From assembly GCF_003626755.1 (NCBI RefSeq), contig NZ_RBCJ01000001.1, positions 992,001-1,056,000 of the forward strand: 64,000 bases of DNA, given 5' to 3'. A model generated the notes under the pieces. That model was not told the origin of the DNA, searched no databases, and was given only the letters and a program-made list of their open reading frames with translations. The DNA comes from Ulvibacterium marinum. Lineage in GTDB: Bacteria; Bacteroidota; Bacteroidia; Flavobacteriales; Flavobacteriaceae. Positions within the stretch are counted from its first letter, which is position 1. The number at the start of each line of letters is the position of its first letter. A program made the translations under genes and the position numbers. This document shows positions 52,437 through 62,070 of this stretch, one piece after another.

Positions 52437-54077
52437 ATGCCATTACAAAATATTGACCCTACCGCAACAGCCGCTTGGAAAAAACTAGAACAACATTTCG
52501 GCGAGACCAAAGGGATTCATTTAAAAGAATTTTTTGCTAAGGACGGCAAGGATAGAGTAGACAGTTTTACGCTTAAGTGGGAAGATTTTCTGATTGATTT
52601 TTCCAAGAATAGGATTACAGGGGAAACATTACGGCTTTTGCTACAACTAGCGGAGGAAGTAGGCCTAAAGGACGCCATAGACAAATATTTTAGGGGAGAT
52701 TTAATCAACCAAACGGAAGGCCGTGCCGTTTTGCATACCGCTCTTCGCGCCAAGGAAGATGACAGTATATTGGTAGAAGGGAAAAATGTGATTCCGGAAG
52801 TTTATAAGGTTAAGGAACAGATTAAGGTATTTACCGATGCTATAATTTCCGGTGACAAAAAAGGCTTTACCGGAAAGCCCTTTACCGATGTAGTGAACAT
52901 TGGTATCGGCGGATCGGATTTAGGTCCTGCCATGGTCACCGAGGCACTAAGGTTTTATAAGAATCAGCTAAGGACACATTTTGTCAGCAATGTGGACGGG
53001 GACCATGTTCGTGAGATTTTAAAGGAGGTGAATCCCGAAACGACACTTTTTGTTGTTGTCTCCAAGACATTTACCACGCAAGAGACCCTGAGCAATGCCA
53101 TGACCATAAAAAAGTGGTTCCTGCAACATGCCACCCAAAAAGATATTGCCCTACATTTTGCTGCAGTTTCTACAAATACCGCAGCCATAAGCGAATTTGG
53201 TATTGCCGATGAAAATGTATTCCCCATGTGGGATTGGGTCGGAGGGAGATTTTCCTTGTGGAGTGCGGTGGGGCTTTCCATTGCACTGGCCATTGGCTTT
53301 AAAAACTTTGACGCTCTTTTAGAGGGTGCAAATAGTATGGACCAACATTTTAAAACGGCTGAATTCGAAGAGAATATTCCCGTAATATTGGCTTTATTAA
53401 GTATCTGGTATAATAATTTTTATGATGCCGAGACCGAGGCTATCATCCCTTATACCCAATACCTTTCTAGATTTTCTGCTTACCTACAGCAAGGTATTAT
53501 GGAGAGTAATGGCAAAAGTGTAGATAGAAAAGGAGGCAGAACAAGTTATCAAACCGGTACGATTATTTGGGGAGAGCCCGGTACAAATTCCCAACACGCC
53601 TTCTTTCAGTTAATACATCAGGGCACTAAATTAATTCCTACGGATTTCATCGGATTTAAGAAATCACTTTACGGGGATACCGACCATCATCATAAACTAA
53701 TGGCCAATTTTTTTGCCCAGACCGAGGCCCTTATGAATGGTAAGACAGAAAAAGAAGTTAGATTGGAATTGGAGTCCAAAGGACTTTCCAGCGCTACTAT
53801 GGAAAAATTGGTTCCCTACAAGGTGTTTGAGGGCAATAAACCAACAAATACCATACTCATAGACAGCTTAACACCAAAAAGCCTTGGAGCGCTTATAGCG
53901 TTATATGAGCACAAAATTTTTGTTCAGGGCATTATCTGGAATATCTTCAGTTATGACCAATGGGGCGTGGAGTTGGGCAAGCAATTGGCAGGTACCATAC
54001 TAAATGATATCAATGATTCCGATATTGGGGATCATGATGCCTCAACCTTACATCTTTTACAAGTTTTTAAGAGTTAA
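52437..54077 (+). CDS. pgi: Glucose-6-phosphate isomerase
   Basis: Pgi converts glucose 6-phosphate and fructose 6-phosphate in glycolysis. The 546-residue length fits. Clear motifs are [37 protein letters not shown], and the PGI signature [15 protein letters not shown]. The catalytic Glu is in [22 protein letters not shown], and GKQLAGTIL is in the C-terminal signature region. It is a single gene with its own -7 box. Confidence 0.97.
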   Translation: MPLQNIDPTATAAWKKLEQHFGETKGIHLKEFFAKDGKDRVDSFTLKWEDFLIDFSKNRITGETLRLLLQLAEEVGLKDAIDKYFRGDLINQTEGRAVLHTALRAKEDDSILVEGKNVIPEVYKVKEQIKVFTDAIISGDKKGFTGKPFTDVVNIGIGGSDLGPAMVTEALRFYKNQLRTHFVSNVDGDHVREILKEVNPETTLFVVVSKTFTTQETLSNAMTIKKWFLQHATQKDIALHFAAVSTNTAAISEFGIADENVFPMWDWVGGRFSLWSAVGLSIALAIGFKNFDALLEGANSMDQHFKTAEFEENIPVILALLSIWYNNFYDAETEAIIPYTQYLSRFSAYLQQGIMESNGKSVDRKGGRTSYQTGTIIWGEPGTNSQHAFFQLIHQGTKLIPTDFIGFKKSLYGDTDHHHKLMANFFAQTEALMNGKTEKEVRLELESKGLSSATMEKLVPYKVFEGNKPTNTILIDSLTPKSLGALIALYEHKIFVQGIIWNIFSYDQWGVELGKQLAGTILNDINDSDIGDHDASTLHLLQVFKS

Positions 54078-54151
54078 AAAGACATTTTCTCATTTCTCTC
54101 AAACAGGGTGTAACTTCTTGTTTTTCAGCACTTCATTTGCTAAATTTATGT

Positions 54152-54159
54152 TAAATTTG
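54152..54159 (+). promoter_or_regulatory. Putative -7 box for the TonB receptor at 54250
   Basis: TAAATTTG matches TAnnTTTG exactly; it predicts a leader of about 85 bases before the ATG at 54250. Confidence 0.35.
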
Positions 54160-54249
54160 CCTTGACTAATTTAACGGTGCCTTAATACAAAAAACCTAAA
54201 AACAAAGCATTTTTGCGGCAAATACGAGAACTACTAAACACTACAAAAA

Positions 54250-56835
54250 ATGAGAAAAATGTATCTAGCGATGATGACATTTTTAATGGCGTCAATTGCA
54301 TTTTCACAGACTACACTTACCGGAACGGTACTGGATGCGGATTTGGGAAGTCCGCTTCCAGGCGCAAATATTGTGATACAGGGCACTAGTAATGGTACCA
54401 CTACGGATTTTGATGGAAATTTCACGATTGAAAGTACCAAGAATTCGGGGACATTGGTCATATCGTATTTGGGATTTATCACCACAAGGGCAACCTTTAA
54501 TGGCCCAGGTAATTTGGGTCAGATTGTTTTATCTCCTGATGCGGAAGAGTTGGAAGGAGTTGTTGTGGTGGGCTCGGGAATAATTGACCTTGCCAGGGAT
54601 AGACAAACGCCAATTGCCGTTTCCAGTATTCCGGCCGCTGAAATCCAAACTAAAGGAGTGGGTAATGTGGAGTTTCCAGAAACTATGAAAAACACACCCA
54701 ACGTATATGTATCCAGTCAAGCTGGCGGTTTCGGAGATTCCCAGATATTCGTCAGGGGATTTGATCAGACCAACACAGCGGTTCTTTTGAACGGGCAACC
54801 CATCAACAGTGTAGAGGATGGACGGGTATTCTGGTCCAATTGGTCCGGAATGGCGGACGTGGCTAATGCAGTGCAGGTACAAAGAGGTTTGGGCTCTTCC
54901 AAATTAGCCATTTCCTCGGTGGGAGGCACGATTAACATTGTGTCCAGGGCCACCGGACGGAAAGAGGGCGGTTTTGTCCGCGTTATGACCGGAAACGACA
55001 GTTATGGTAAGACAACGGCAAGCTACGATTCTGGATTAAAGGGGAAATGGGCCTATTCCATATTACTGGATCACTGGCAAGGTCATAGAAAATGGGCCGG
55101 GGGTACTTTTGGTCAGGGACAGACCTATTTTATAGGAGTAGGCTTTCAACCCAATGATTCTCACAATTTTAATTTCTTGATTACCGGTGCCCCACAATTT
55201 CACGGGAACAATTTTTCCAAGGATTTGGAGGAGTATGAGGAGTTTGGCGAAAAGTACAATGACAATGCCGGGTTCCTTAGAGGGGAACAGTTCACTTTTA
55301 GAAGAAATTATTATCATAAACCTGTGGCCAATTTAAACTGGGACTGGACCCTTAACGAAGAAACTGCGCTGTCAACAGTGCTATATGCTTCCTGGGGACG
55401 TGGAGGAGGTACCGGCCCATTGGGTAGGGGGACCAACTTTTTTCGGGAAGACGGCCAAGTTGACTTTGATGCTATAGTTGACAACAATATTGCTGAAAAT
55501 CCAGATGGGATAGGCTCTTTTGGTAGTGCGGGTGTTCTTAGGGCTTCGGTCAACAACCATAACTGGTACGGTGCGTTGACCAATCTTGAATTCAACCCCA
55601 ATGAAAATTGGGCGTTGAACGTTGGGGCTGATTTTAGATTCTATCGGGGAGATCACTGGAGGCAATTGGTAGATAAACTGGGCTTGGAAGGTTATAATGA
55701 TAATCGCAGGTCGGATAGACCAGATGATTATATTATTTCCGAGACCTTTGAGGCAGATCCCTGGGCGGCCCTTTTCAATTTTGCAGACCCGGATCAGCGT
55801 TATGAATTTGATTACTCTGAGAATGTAAATTACCAAGGCGTATTCGGGCAAGCGGAGTATTCCAATGATACTTTCTCTGCTTTCGTCCAAGGAGCCATGT
55901 CCAATCAAAATTATCAAAGAGATGGGCGGTTATCCGGTTTTGGCGATGGGCTGGGAGAATCCGAAAAGTTAAACCGATTCGGTTATACCATGAAAGGAGG
56001 TTTATCGTATACTTTTGATTCCAAACATGTGATTTTTGCGAATATTGGACAATATTCCAGACAGGCCTTTTTGGACAACATTTTTACTAATATTCGATAT
56101 TCTAACGAAATCGTGGAACCGGAGGTGGATAATGAGGAAATTACGGGTATAGAAGGGGGATATCGTTTAACTACAAGCGATTTTGTCATAAATTTTAACC
56201 TATACTATACAACTTGGGGAAACAGATTCCTTCAGGATTTTGGACAGCGGGAAATTAATGGGGAAGACGTGGAAATTCGGACGCGTTATACCGATATAGC
56301 ACAAGTTCATAAGGGAGCGGAATTGGATGTTCGATATAGGCCTTCAGCAACATTTTTGCTGAAATGGCGTGGATCTATAGGGAACTGGGAGTATGATGGC
56401 ACTACCCCATTTATAACGGAAAATAATGAAACAGCAGAACTTATCGCTCGTGGGAATGTAGATTTAACAGGAACAAAAATTGGACAGGCCCCACAAGTTT
56501 CTACTGGTGCGGGAATAGACGTAGATATCTGTGAAGGATTTTCATTTGATACGGACATAAACATTTTTACAGAATTCTATGGTTTTGTGGATGTAGAGGA
56601 CGTTATAGATGCATCCCTTAGCGACCAGGTATTCCAATCGGAGAGGTTGCCTGCTTATACATTGGTAGATGCTGGGGCTACATATAGCTTCAGTTTGGGA
56701 GGCTCAAATGAAATGGTCCTTAGAGGAAATGTTTTCAATGTTTTTGATGCGGACTACATAAACCAGAGAGATTCCTTCGGATATTATCTGGGAATAGGAA
56801 GAACCTGGAACTTAAGTTTGCGGTATAATTTCTAA
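54250..56835 (+). CDS. TonB-dependent receptor with carboxypeptidase-like N-terminus
   Basis: The 861-residue protein has a signal peptide (MRKMYLAMMTFLMASIAFSQ), a CarboxypepD_reg-like domain (about 21-105, starting TLTGTVLDADLGSPLPGANI), then the plug (about 115-240) with FVRGFDQTNTAVLLNGQPINS and KLAISSVGGTINIVSR. The barrel ends LSLRYNF. No TonB-box is evident. It is probably a substrate-specific porin, the substrate unknown; no SusD gene is adjacent. A strong terminator at 56854 closes it. Confidence 0.92.
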   Translation: MRKMYLAMMTFLMASIAFSQTTLTGTVLDADLGSPLPGANIVIQGTSNGTTTDFDGNFTIESTKNSGTLVISYLGFITTRATFNGPGNLGQIVLSPDAEELEGVVVVGSGIIDLARDRQTPIAVSSIPAAEIQTKGVGNVEFPETMKNTPNVYVSSQAGGFGDSQIFVRGFDQTNTAVLLNGQPINSVEDGRVFWSNWSGMADVANAVQVQRGLGSSKLAISSVGGTINIVSRATGRKEGGFVRVMTGNDSYGKTTASYDSGLKGKWAYSILLDHWQGHRKWAGGTFGQGQTYFIGVGFQPNDSHNFNFLITGAPQFHGNNFSKDLEEYEEFGEKYNDNAGFLRGEQFTFRRNYYHKPVANLNWDWTLNEETALSTVLYASWGRGGGTGPLGRGTNFFREDGQVDFDAIVDNNIAENPDGIGSFGSAGVLRASVNNHNWYGALTNLEFNPNENWALNVGADFRFYRGDHWRQLVDKLGLEGYNDNRRSDRPDDYIISETFEADPWAALFNFADPDQRYEFDYSENVNYQGVFGQAEYSNDTFSAFVQGAMSNQNYQRDGRLSGFGDGLGESEKLNRFGYTMKGGLSYTFDSKHVIFANIGQYSRQAFLDNIFTNIRYSNEIVEPEVDNEEITGIEGGYRLTTSDFVINFNLYYTTWGNRFLQDFGQREINGEDVEIRTRYTDIAQVHKGAELDVRYRPSATFLLKWRGSIGNWEYDGTTPFITENNETAELIARGNVDLTGTKIGQAPQVSTGAGIDVDICEGFSFDTDINIFTEFYGFVDVEDVIDASLSDQVFQSERLPAYTLVDAGATYSFSLGGSNEMVLRGNVFNVFDADYINQRDSFGYYLGIGRTWNLSLRYNF

Positions 56836-56853
56836 AGAAAAAAAATTGCGTTT

Positions 56854-56882
56854 AAACCCCAACAATACTGTTGGGGTTTTTT
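56854..56882 (+). terminator. Rho-independent terminator after the TonB receptor
   Basis: AAACCCCAACA, loop ATAC, TGTTGGGGTTT: a perfect 11-bp stem ending in a T-run, 18 bases after the stop codon. Confidence 0.92.
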
Positions 56883-56921
56883 AATGCCAAAGAATTCGTA
56901 TTTTAGAAAGCTAAAATCAAC

Positions 56922-57365
56922 ATGATGTACGAAACCATACAAATTCTACATTCCTATTTGGCCTATGTGGTACTGGCCGTTCTTTTTTTGGCGGTGGCCA
57001 ACGCCCTAATGGGTTGGTTGGGAAACAAAATGTTCTATCCACAAAAAGACCTTCGGCTAAGCCTTTTCGCATTAATTTTATCCCATATCCAATTATTGGT
57101 CGGTCTCTTGTTGTTTTTTGTTTCCCCAAGCGGACTAAAGGCAATACAGGCCTTGGGCATGGGCGGACTGAATTCAGCAGCACGTTTGTTGGCCGTGGAG
57201 CACCCTTTTATAAATATTGTGGCTATCGTATTGATTACCATAGGATGGTCCCGGCACAAAAAATTTATGGAAGGAAAAAAGAAGTTCAAAAGCATCGCTA
57301 TTTTCTATGGGCTGGGATTGATTTTGATTCTAAGTCGTATCCCTTGGGGACAATGGTTCAATTAA
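56922..57365 (+). CDS. Four-helix membrane protein (cytochrome-b-like annotation group)
   Basis: The 147-residue protein has four membrane helices. The first is HSYLAYVVLAVLFLAVANALMGW; others include LSLFALILSHIQLLVGLLLFFVSP and EHPFINIVAIVLITIGWSRHKKF. Paired histidines in the helices (HSY, SHIQ, EHPF) could bind haem, as in small cytochrome b proteins, but this is not certain. It follows a terminator, so it has its own promoter. ATG codons are at 56922 and 56925. Confidence 0.75.
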   Translation: MMYETIQILHSYLAYVVLAVLFLAVANALMGWLGNKMFYPQKDLRLSLFALILSHIQLLVGLLLFFVSPSGLKAIQALGMGGLNSAARLLAVEHPFINIVAIVLITIGWSRHKKFMEGKKKFKSIAIFYGLGLILILSRIPWGQWFN

Positions 57366-57382
57366 TTTCTGGCTTCGGCCAC

Positions 57383-57403
57383 CTTTCTGAGCGTAGTCGA
57401 AAG
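57383..57403. repeat. Short dispersed-repeat-like motif
   Basis: CTTTCTGAGCGTAGTCGAAAG has CTTTC and GAAAG ends and the GAGCGTAGTCGA core that I recall as a common intergenic repeat in flavobacterial genomes. Its role is unknown. Only one copy was seen here. Confidence 0.45.
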
Positions 57404-57510
57404 GCAAAGTGAGGTATAATTATTGAACAGCTGAGTAGACGGAGAGGTTCAAAAAAAGTAAATTCAAAGAAGATTCGCGTAAATAATTAATAAAGAAATA
57501 CAATCATACA

Positions 57511-58104
57511 ATGACAAGAGTAGCATTTCTATTAGTAATTCTGGTATCCACCTTTGGTCTTGCCCAACAAAAATCGCTTTTCAATGGAGAAAATCTGGAT
57601 GGCTGGACCATTTATGGCACTGAAAAATGGTATGTGGCGGACGGCCTTTTAATTTGTGAAAGTGGTCCTGATAAAGGATATGGATATTTGGCCACTGATG
57701 AGCATTATAAGGATTTTGAATTGACCCTGGAGTTTAAGCAGGAGGCCAACGGTAATAGTGGTGTTTTTATCCGTTCAACTATTGATGGGACTAAAATCAG
57801 TGGTTGGCAAGTAGAAGTGGCCCCTCCTGGCCATGATACAGGTGGTGTTTATGAATCCTATGGTCGTGGATGGTTGGTTAAGCCCGATCCGGAGAAGGAT
57901 AAAGCCCTTAAAATGGGAGAATGGAACACGATGAAAATACGATTGGAAGGGGATAAACTTACATCTTGGCTTAATGGTACTGAAATGGTAAGCTTTACCG
58001 ATGAAAAAATAGGAAAGGGAGAGGGATCCATTGCCCTACAGATTCATGATGGCGGCGGCATTAAAGTAAACTGGCGGAACATCCAGATTACAGAATTGGA
58101 TTAA
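57511..58104 (+). CDS. Exported DUF1080 (3-keto-disaccharide hydrolase-like) protein
   Basis: The 197 residues form a signal peptide (MTRVAFLLVILVSTFGLA) and one DUF1080 beta-sandwich: SLFNGENLDGWTIYGTEKWYV, ELTLEFKQEANGNSGVFIRS, GWQVEVAPPGHDTGGVYES and WNTMKIRLEGDKLTSWLNG. The family includes enzymes acting on 3-keto sugars; several members have no proven activity. No oxidoreductase of the usual partner type is beside it. Confidence 0.92.
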   Translation: MTRVAFLLVILVSTFGLAQQKSLFNGENLDGWTIYGTEKWYVADGLLICESGPDKGYGYLATDEHYKDFELTLEFKQEANGNSGVFIRSTIDGTKISGWQVEVAPPGHDTGGVYESYGRGWLVKPDPEKDKALKMGEWNTMKIRLEGDKLTSWLNGTEMVSFTDEKIGKGEGSIALQIHDGGGIKVNWRNIQITELD

Positions 58105-58125
58105 CCCAAAGCCCCTTAGTTAGTA

Positions 58126-59190
58126 CTATGGCTCTTCCCCATTGAAAGTATCGGAAGTGGCCTTTATCAAATACAAATACACTGGAAAGTGGTCACTATA
58201 CCCTCCAGTATAATTACCACCAGCATAGGTTCGGAAGGGATAGCCTTTATAAGGCCCTTTTTGTGTAATTAGATAAGAAGGGCTAAAAACCCCTGCCCTC
58301 CAAAACTGATAGGTGGCCTCATTGGAATTTACCAAGTTTGAGGTAAAAAAAATCTGATCGAACAAGTTCCATTTATCCCTATAGGCCAAAGAGCCTATTC
58401 CCTTCTTATACATTTTTTCCATGGGATTAAAAAGCTCCCCGGTTTCCAACTTTTTTAGGACTCCCTTGGTTTTTAAAATTTTCTTAAGGCTTTCGTCTAT
58501 GGGGTCGTCGTTAAGGTCTCCCATACTGATAATCTTAGAATTGGCATCCAGGCGGATAAGGGAATCCATAATATGCTTATTCAGTTGGGCCGCCGCAATA
58601 CGATTGGGTTTACTGCGGCTTTCGCCTCCACTTCTAGATGGCCAGTGATTTATGATAAAATGAATTTTTTCATTGTCCAGAAGGCCGCCTACCACCAATT
58701 GGTCCCGGGTGTAATTTCTTTCGTCGTCAGTATTAAACAGTAATAAACGATGACTTTCAAAAGAACTTGGGATAAATACGGATTTCTTGTAAAGTAGGGC
58801 CACATCAATACCGCGCTCATCTGGGGAATCAAAATGAACGATACCATAACCCTTTTCCAAAAGGGCAGGTTGATGGATTAAATCTTGTAATACCTGTTTG
58901 TTCTCCACCTCGCAGAGGCCAATAAGATCGGGAGATGTTTTAGTGACATCAGCTCCTATTTTAGCCATCACTTTAGAGATATTCCTTAATTTTTTACGAT
59001 AGCGTTCCGTTGTCCAACGATCTTTTCCGTTCGGTGTACGGTCATCATCAAAAATTAAGGAATCGTTTTTAGTATCGAACAGATTTTCCACATTGTAAAA
59101 AGCAATGGTTCTTACCATATACTTCTTTGACTGCTGGGAAAACCCAAAAATGGCTATGATCAAACATGGAAACAAGACTGAAAACTTCAT
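58126..59190 (-). CDS. Secreted endonuclease/exonuclease/phosphatase family protein
   Basis: The 354-residue product has a signal peptide (MKFSVLFPCLIIAIFGFS) and the EEP fold: IAFYNVENLFDTKND at the start, LCEVENKQVL with the metal Glu, a later NHWPSRSGG, MGDLNDDPIDE, and the C-terminal YSDHFPVY with the catalytic His. These mark exported nucleases of the DNase I type, common in Bacteroidetes. It is divergent from the TonB receptor at 59296; with the lamin-tail lipoprotein they form an apparent extracellular nucleic-acid locus. Confidence 0.93.
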   Translation of the reverse strand: MKFSVLFPCLIIAIFGFSQQSKKYMVRTIAFYNVENLFDTKNDSLIFDDDRTPNGKDRWTTERYRKKLRNISKVMAKIGADVTKTSPDLIGLCEVENKQVLQDLIHQPALLEKGYGIVHFDSPDERGIDVALLYKKSVFIPSSFESHRLLLFNTDDERNYTRDQLVVGGLLDNEKIHFIINHWPSRSGGESRSKPNRIAAAQLNKHIMDSLIRLDANSKIISMGDLNDDPIDESLKKILKTKGVLKKLETGELFNPMEKMYKKGIGSLAYRDKWNLFDQIFFTSNLVNSNEATYQFWRAGVFSPSYLITQKGPYKGYPFRTYAGGNYTGGYSDHFPVYLYLIKATSDTFNGEEP

Positions 59191-59269
59191 AAGTAGATTT
59201 TATAAGTAGAAAATATACTATATTTATAAGAAAATTCACTCAATTTATAAAAAATAAAATCAACTTATA
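59189..59269. repeat. Recurring TATAAG motif in the nuclease/receptor gap
   Basis: ATAAGTAGA occurs at 59189-59197 and 59202-59210 (13 bp apart); TATAAG lies again at 59225-59230 and, inverted, near 59264-59269. These sit between two divergent genes. The region is very AT-rich, so chance is possible. Confidence 0.3.
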
Positions 59270-59295
59270 ATTGAACATAGTAAATAATCAGTAAA

Positions 59296-62025
59296 ATGTT
59301 CCGGTGCGTCTTGTTTCTCTATATGCTTCTATTTATGACTACCCTTTTGGGACAAGAAACCAATAGTATAAGTGGAAGTGTACTCAATGAACGTATTAAA
59401 ACCCCTATAATTGACGCTATAGTACACATAGAAGGAACGGCCTTTAAGTCTAAAACAGATGAACTGGGAAGGTTCCAGTTGGAAATCCCTTTAAAGAGCG
59501 ATGCAATCCTAAATATTTCCGCAGTGGATTTTATAACTCAAAGAATCCCCATCACCCCTGCTGATGACCAATTGGATTTGGGTATTATATATCTGGAAAG
59601 TGATATCACTTTAGAACAAACGGACAACTTGATTACCCTAACCGATTCTGAATTGGTGGATGATGGGATAAGTGCAGTTTCTATTGGATTTTTACAGGCT
59701 ACTCGAGATGTATTTCTTAACCGGGCCGCCTTCGATTTTGGCCAGGCATTCTTTCGCGTACGTGGTTACGATTCACAGAATGGCCAAGTACTCATCAACG
59801 GAATTCCCATGAATAAATTTTTTGACGGCCGTCCTCAGTGGAATAATTGGGGCGGCTTAAACGATGTAACCAGAAATCAGGAATTCACCAATGGTTTGTC
59901 AGCTTCCGAGTATACTTTTGGAGGTATTCTAGGAAACACCAATATTGACACCAGGCCCTCCGGATTGCGAGCCGGAACACGATTGTCTTCCTCATTCTCT
60001 AATAGGACCTATGCGGGTAGGTTAATGGCGACCTACAATTCCGGTCTAAAAGAAAATGGACTGGCCTATACAATTTCGTCCTCCAGAAGATGGGCCACAG
60101 AGGGATATATTAAAGGTACATCGTACGATGCCTATTCTCTTTTCGGGGCTTTGGAATATCATTTGGACACAAGGAACGCTATTAGTCTAACCGGGATTTT
60201 GGCTTCCAATCGTCGAGGGCGATCCTCTGCCATAACAGAGGAGATTTTTGAATTGGCGGGGAAGCGATACAATCCGTATTGGGGAAATCAAAATGGAGAA
60301 ATCAGAAACTCTCGGGAACGGAAAATCGCAGAACCTTTCGTACTATTGAACCACTATTATGAGTCCAACAAATTTCGGTTAAATACTGGAATTTCTTATC
60401 AATTCGGGACCAATGCCAGAGGAAGATTGGGATACTACAATGGCCCTAATCCAGATCCGACCTATTATCGTTATTTACCCAGTTTTTATGTGAACAGTCC
60501 TATAGGGGCCAATTTTATAAGTGCCAATCTCGCCAAGGAAGGATTTTTGGAAAACCCTCAAATCAATTGGCCTAAACTTTATACGGGAAACACTACCGAA
60601 ATGGCAACTTATGTCCTCTACAATGATACCACGGACGACAAGCAACTCGTCTTCAATTCCATTGGGAATTTAAAAATCAACGATAAGTTTAAGATGGATT
60701 TTGGGGCCACATACAGAATTCTAACCTCAGATAACTATGCTCAAATCCAAGATCTCCTGAGCGCTGATTTCCATACGGATATCGACCCTTTTTCAGATAC
60801 CGAAAATGACGTAAATGGCACTTTGAACAAAGGAGAAGGGGATGTGTTCAATTATCACTATCGAATGGATGCGAATCTATTCGAGGCGTTTGCACAATTC
60901 AAATTCAATCACAAAAAATGGAATGCTTTTTTGGCAGGAAGCTACAACAGTATAGGTTACCAACGAGAGGGTTTGTTTCTAAATGAACGTTTCCCAGAAA
61001 ACTCATTGGGCAAAAGCGATGAAGTTAAGTTTGCAAATTACGGCATCAAGGGGGGATTTGATTATAAAATTACCGGAAGGCATTGGGTAACCGTACATAG
61101 CGGATATTTGACACGTCCACCAGTTTTGCAGAATGTGTTCATCAATCCAAGGGAAAACAATGAAACGGTGCCGGATATTTTAAACGAGACGATATCTACA
61201 ATTGATTTGAATTACTTTTTAAGACTCCCGAAACTAACTGGAAGGCTTACCGGGTTTTACACCCGATTCCAGAATATAACGGATATTAATTTCTTTTTTG
61301 TAGATGCAGGAGTGGGTTCGGATTTTGTACAGGAAGTTACAACGGAATTAGATCAATTGCATATGGGGGTCGAATTGGGTCTGGAATACCAAATATCTTC
61401 TGATGTAAAACTTACGGCAGTAGCCTCCATAGGAAAACACCTATATGCCAACAATCCATTAGTATCCATTAATTTCGATACTGCCGGTGCCGAGGAAGAT
61501 TTGATAAATCCTGAAGGAAGTGTAAACCTTGGCCCGGCGGATATCAAGGATCATAAATTGGCCCAAGGGCCGCAACAGGCCTATGCTCTTGGCATAGAAT
61601 ACAGGGCCCCAAAATATTGGTGGATTGCCGCGACCACCAATTATCTTACCAATAATTACGCAAATATTTCAAAGATAACCCGAACACAAAGCTTCTTCTT
61701 TGACCCTGAAACTGGGCAACCCTTTCCGGAAGCAACGGAAGAGAATGTGAACAAACTATTGGCACAAAGCCCTTTGGATAGTTTTTACCTATTGAATATG
61801 GTGGGAGGAAAATCCTGGCTGAAAAAAGGAAAATATATCAGTGTTTTTCTGAGCATAAACAATCTATTCGATACTGTTTTTAGGACTGGGGGATATGAAC
61901 AGAGTAGGAACGGTAATTTCGGACAATTGCAACAGGATAATCTAAGTGGTACGCCCTCGTTTGCCCCAAAATATTGGTATGGCTATGGACGCACCTATTT
62001 TTTAAACCTGGCCTTTAGCTTTTAA
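59296..62025 (+). CDS. TonB-dependent receptor of the nuclease locus
   Basis: The 909-residue receptor has a signal peptide, a carboxypeptidase-regulatory-like domain (about 22-110, SISGSVLNERIKTPIIDAIV), a plug (FRVRGYDSQNGQVLINGIPMNK), and a large barrel ending NLAFSF. The plug runs through FNGLSASEY-like and FGGILGNTNIDTRPS segments. It is followed after 45 bases by the DUF5689/lamin-tail lipoprotein and is divergent from the EEP nuclease gene. The import of nucleic-acid breakdown products, or phosphate from them, is inferred from this context. Confidence 0.93.
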   Translation: MFRCVLFLYMLLFMTTLLGQETNSISGSVLNERIKTPIIDAIVHIEGTAFKSKTDELGRFQLEIPLKSDAILNISAVDFITQRIPITPADDQLDLGIIYLESDITLEQTDNLITLTDSELVDDGISAVSIGFLQATRDVFLNRAAFDFGQAFFRVRGYDSQNGQVLINGIPMNKFFDGRPQWNNWGGLNDVTRNQEFTNGLSASEYTFGGILGNTNIDTRPSGLRAGTRLSSSFSNRTYAGRLMATYNSGLKENGLAYTISSSRRWATEGYIKGTSYDAYSLFGALEYHLDTRNAISLTGILASNRRGRSSAITEEIFELAGKRYNPYWGNQNGEIRNSRERKIAEPFVLLNHYYESNKFRLNTGISYQFGTNARGRLGYYNGPNPDPTYYRYLPSFYVNSPIGANFISANLAKEGFLENPQINWPKLYTGNTTEMATYVLYNDTTDDKQLVFNSIGNLKINDKFKMDFGATYRILTSDNYAQIQDLLSADFHTDIDPFSDTENDVNGTLNKGEGDVFNYHYRMDANLFEAFAQFKFNHKKWNAFLAGSYNSIGYQREGLFLNERFPENSLGKSDEVKFANYGIKGGFDYKITGRHWVTVHSGYLTRPPVLQNVFINPRENNETVPDILNETISTIDLNYFLRLPKLTGRLTGFYTRFQNITDINFFFVDAGVGSDFVQEVTTELDQLHMGVELGLEYQISSDVKLTAVASIGKHLYANNPLVSINFDTAGAEEDLINPEGSVNLGPADIKDHKLAQGPQQAYALGIEYRAPKYWWIAATTNYLTNNYANISKITRTQSFFFDPETGQPFPEATEENVNKLLAQSPLDSFYLLNMVGGKSWLKKGKYISVFLSINNLFDTVFRTGGYEQSRNGNFGQLQQDNLSGTPSFAPKYWYGYGRTYFLNLAFSF

Positions 62026-62070
62026 GAATTCAAAAAAACCTTCTCCTGGATAGGAAGGGACCCAAAAGAT

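Noticed and set aside
55381-55917. 178-codon minus-strand frame inside the TonB receptor gene
   Set aside because: It is antisense to the barrel domain and has no start context or family.
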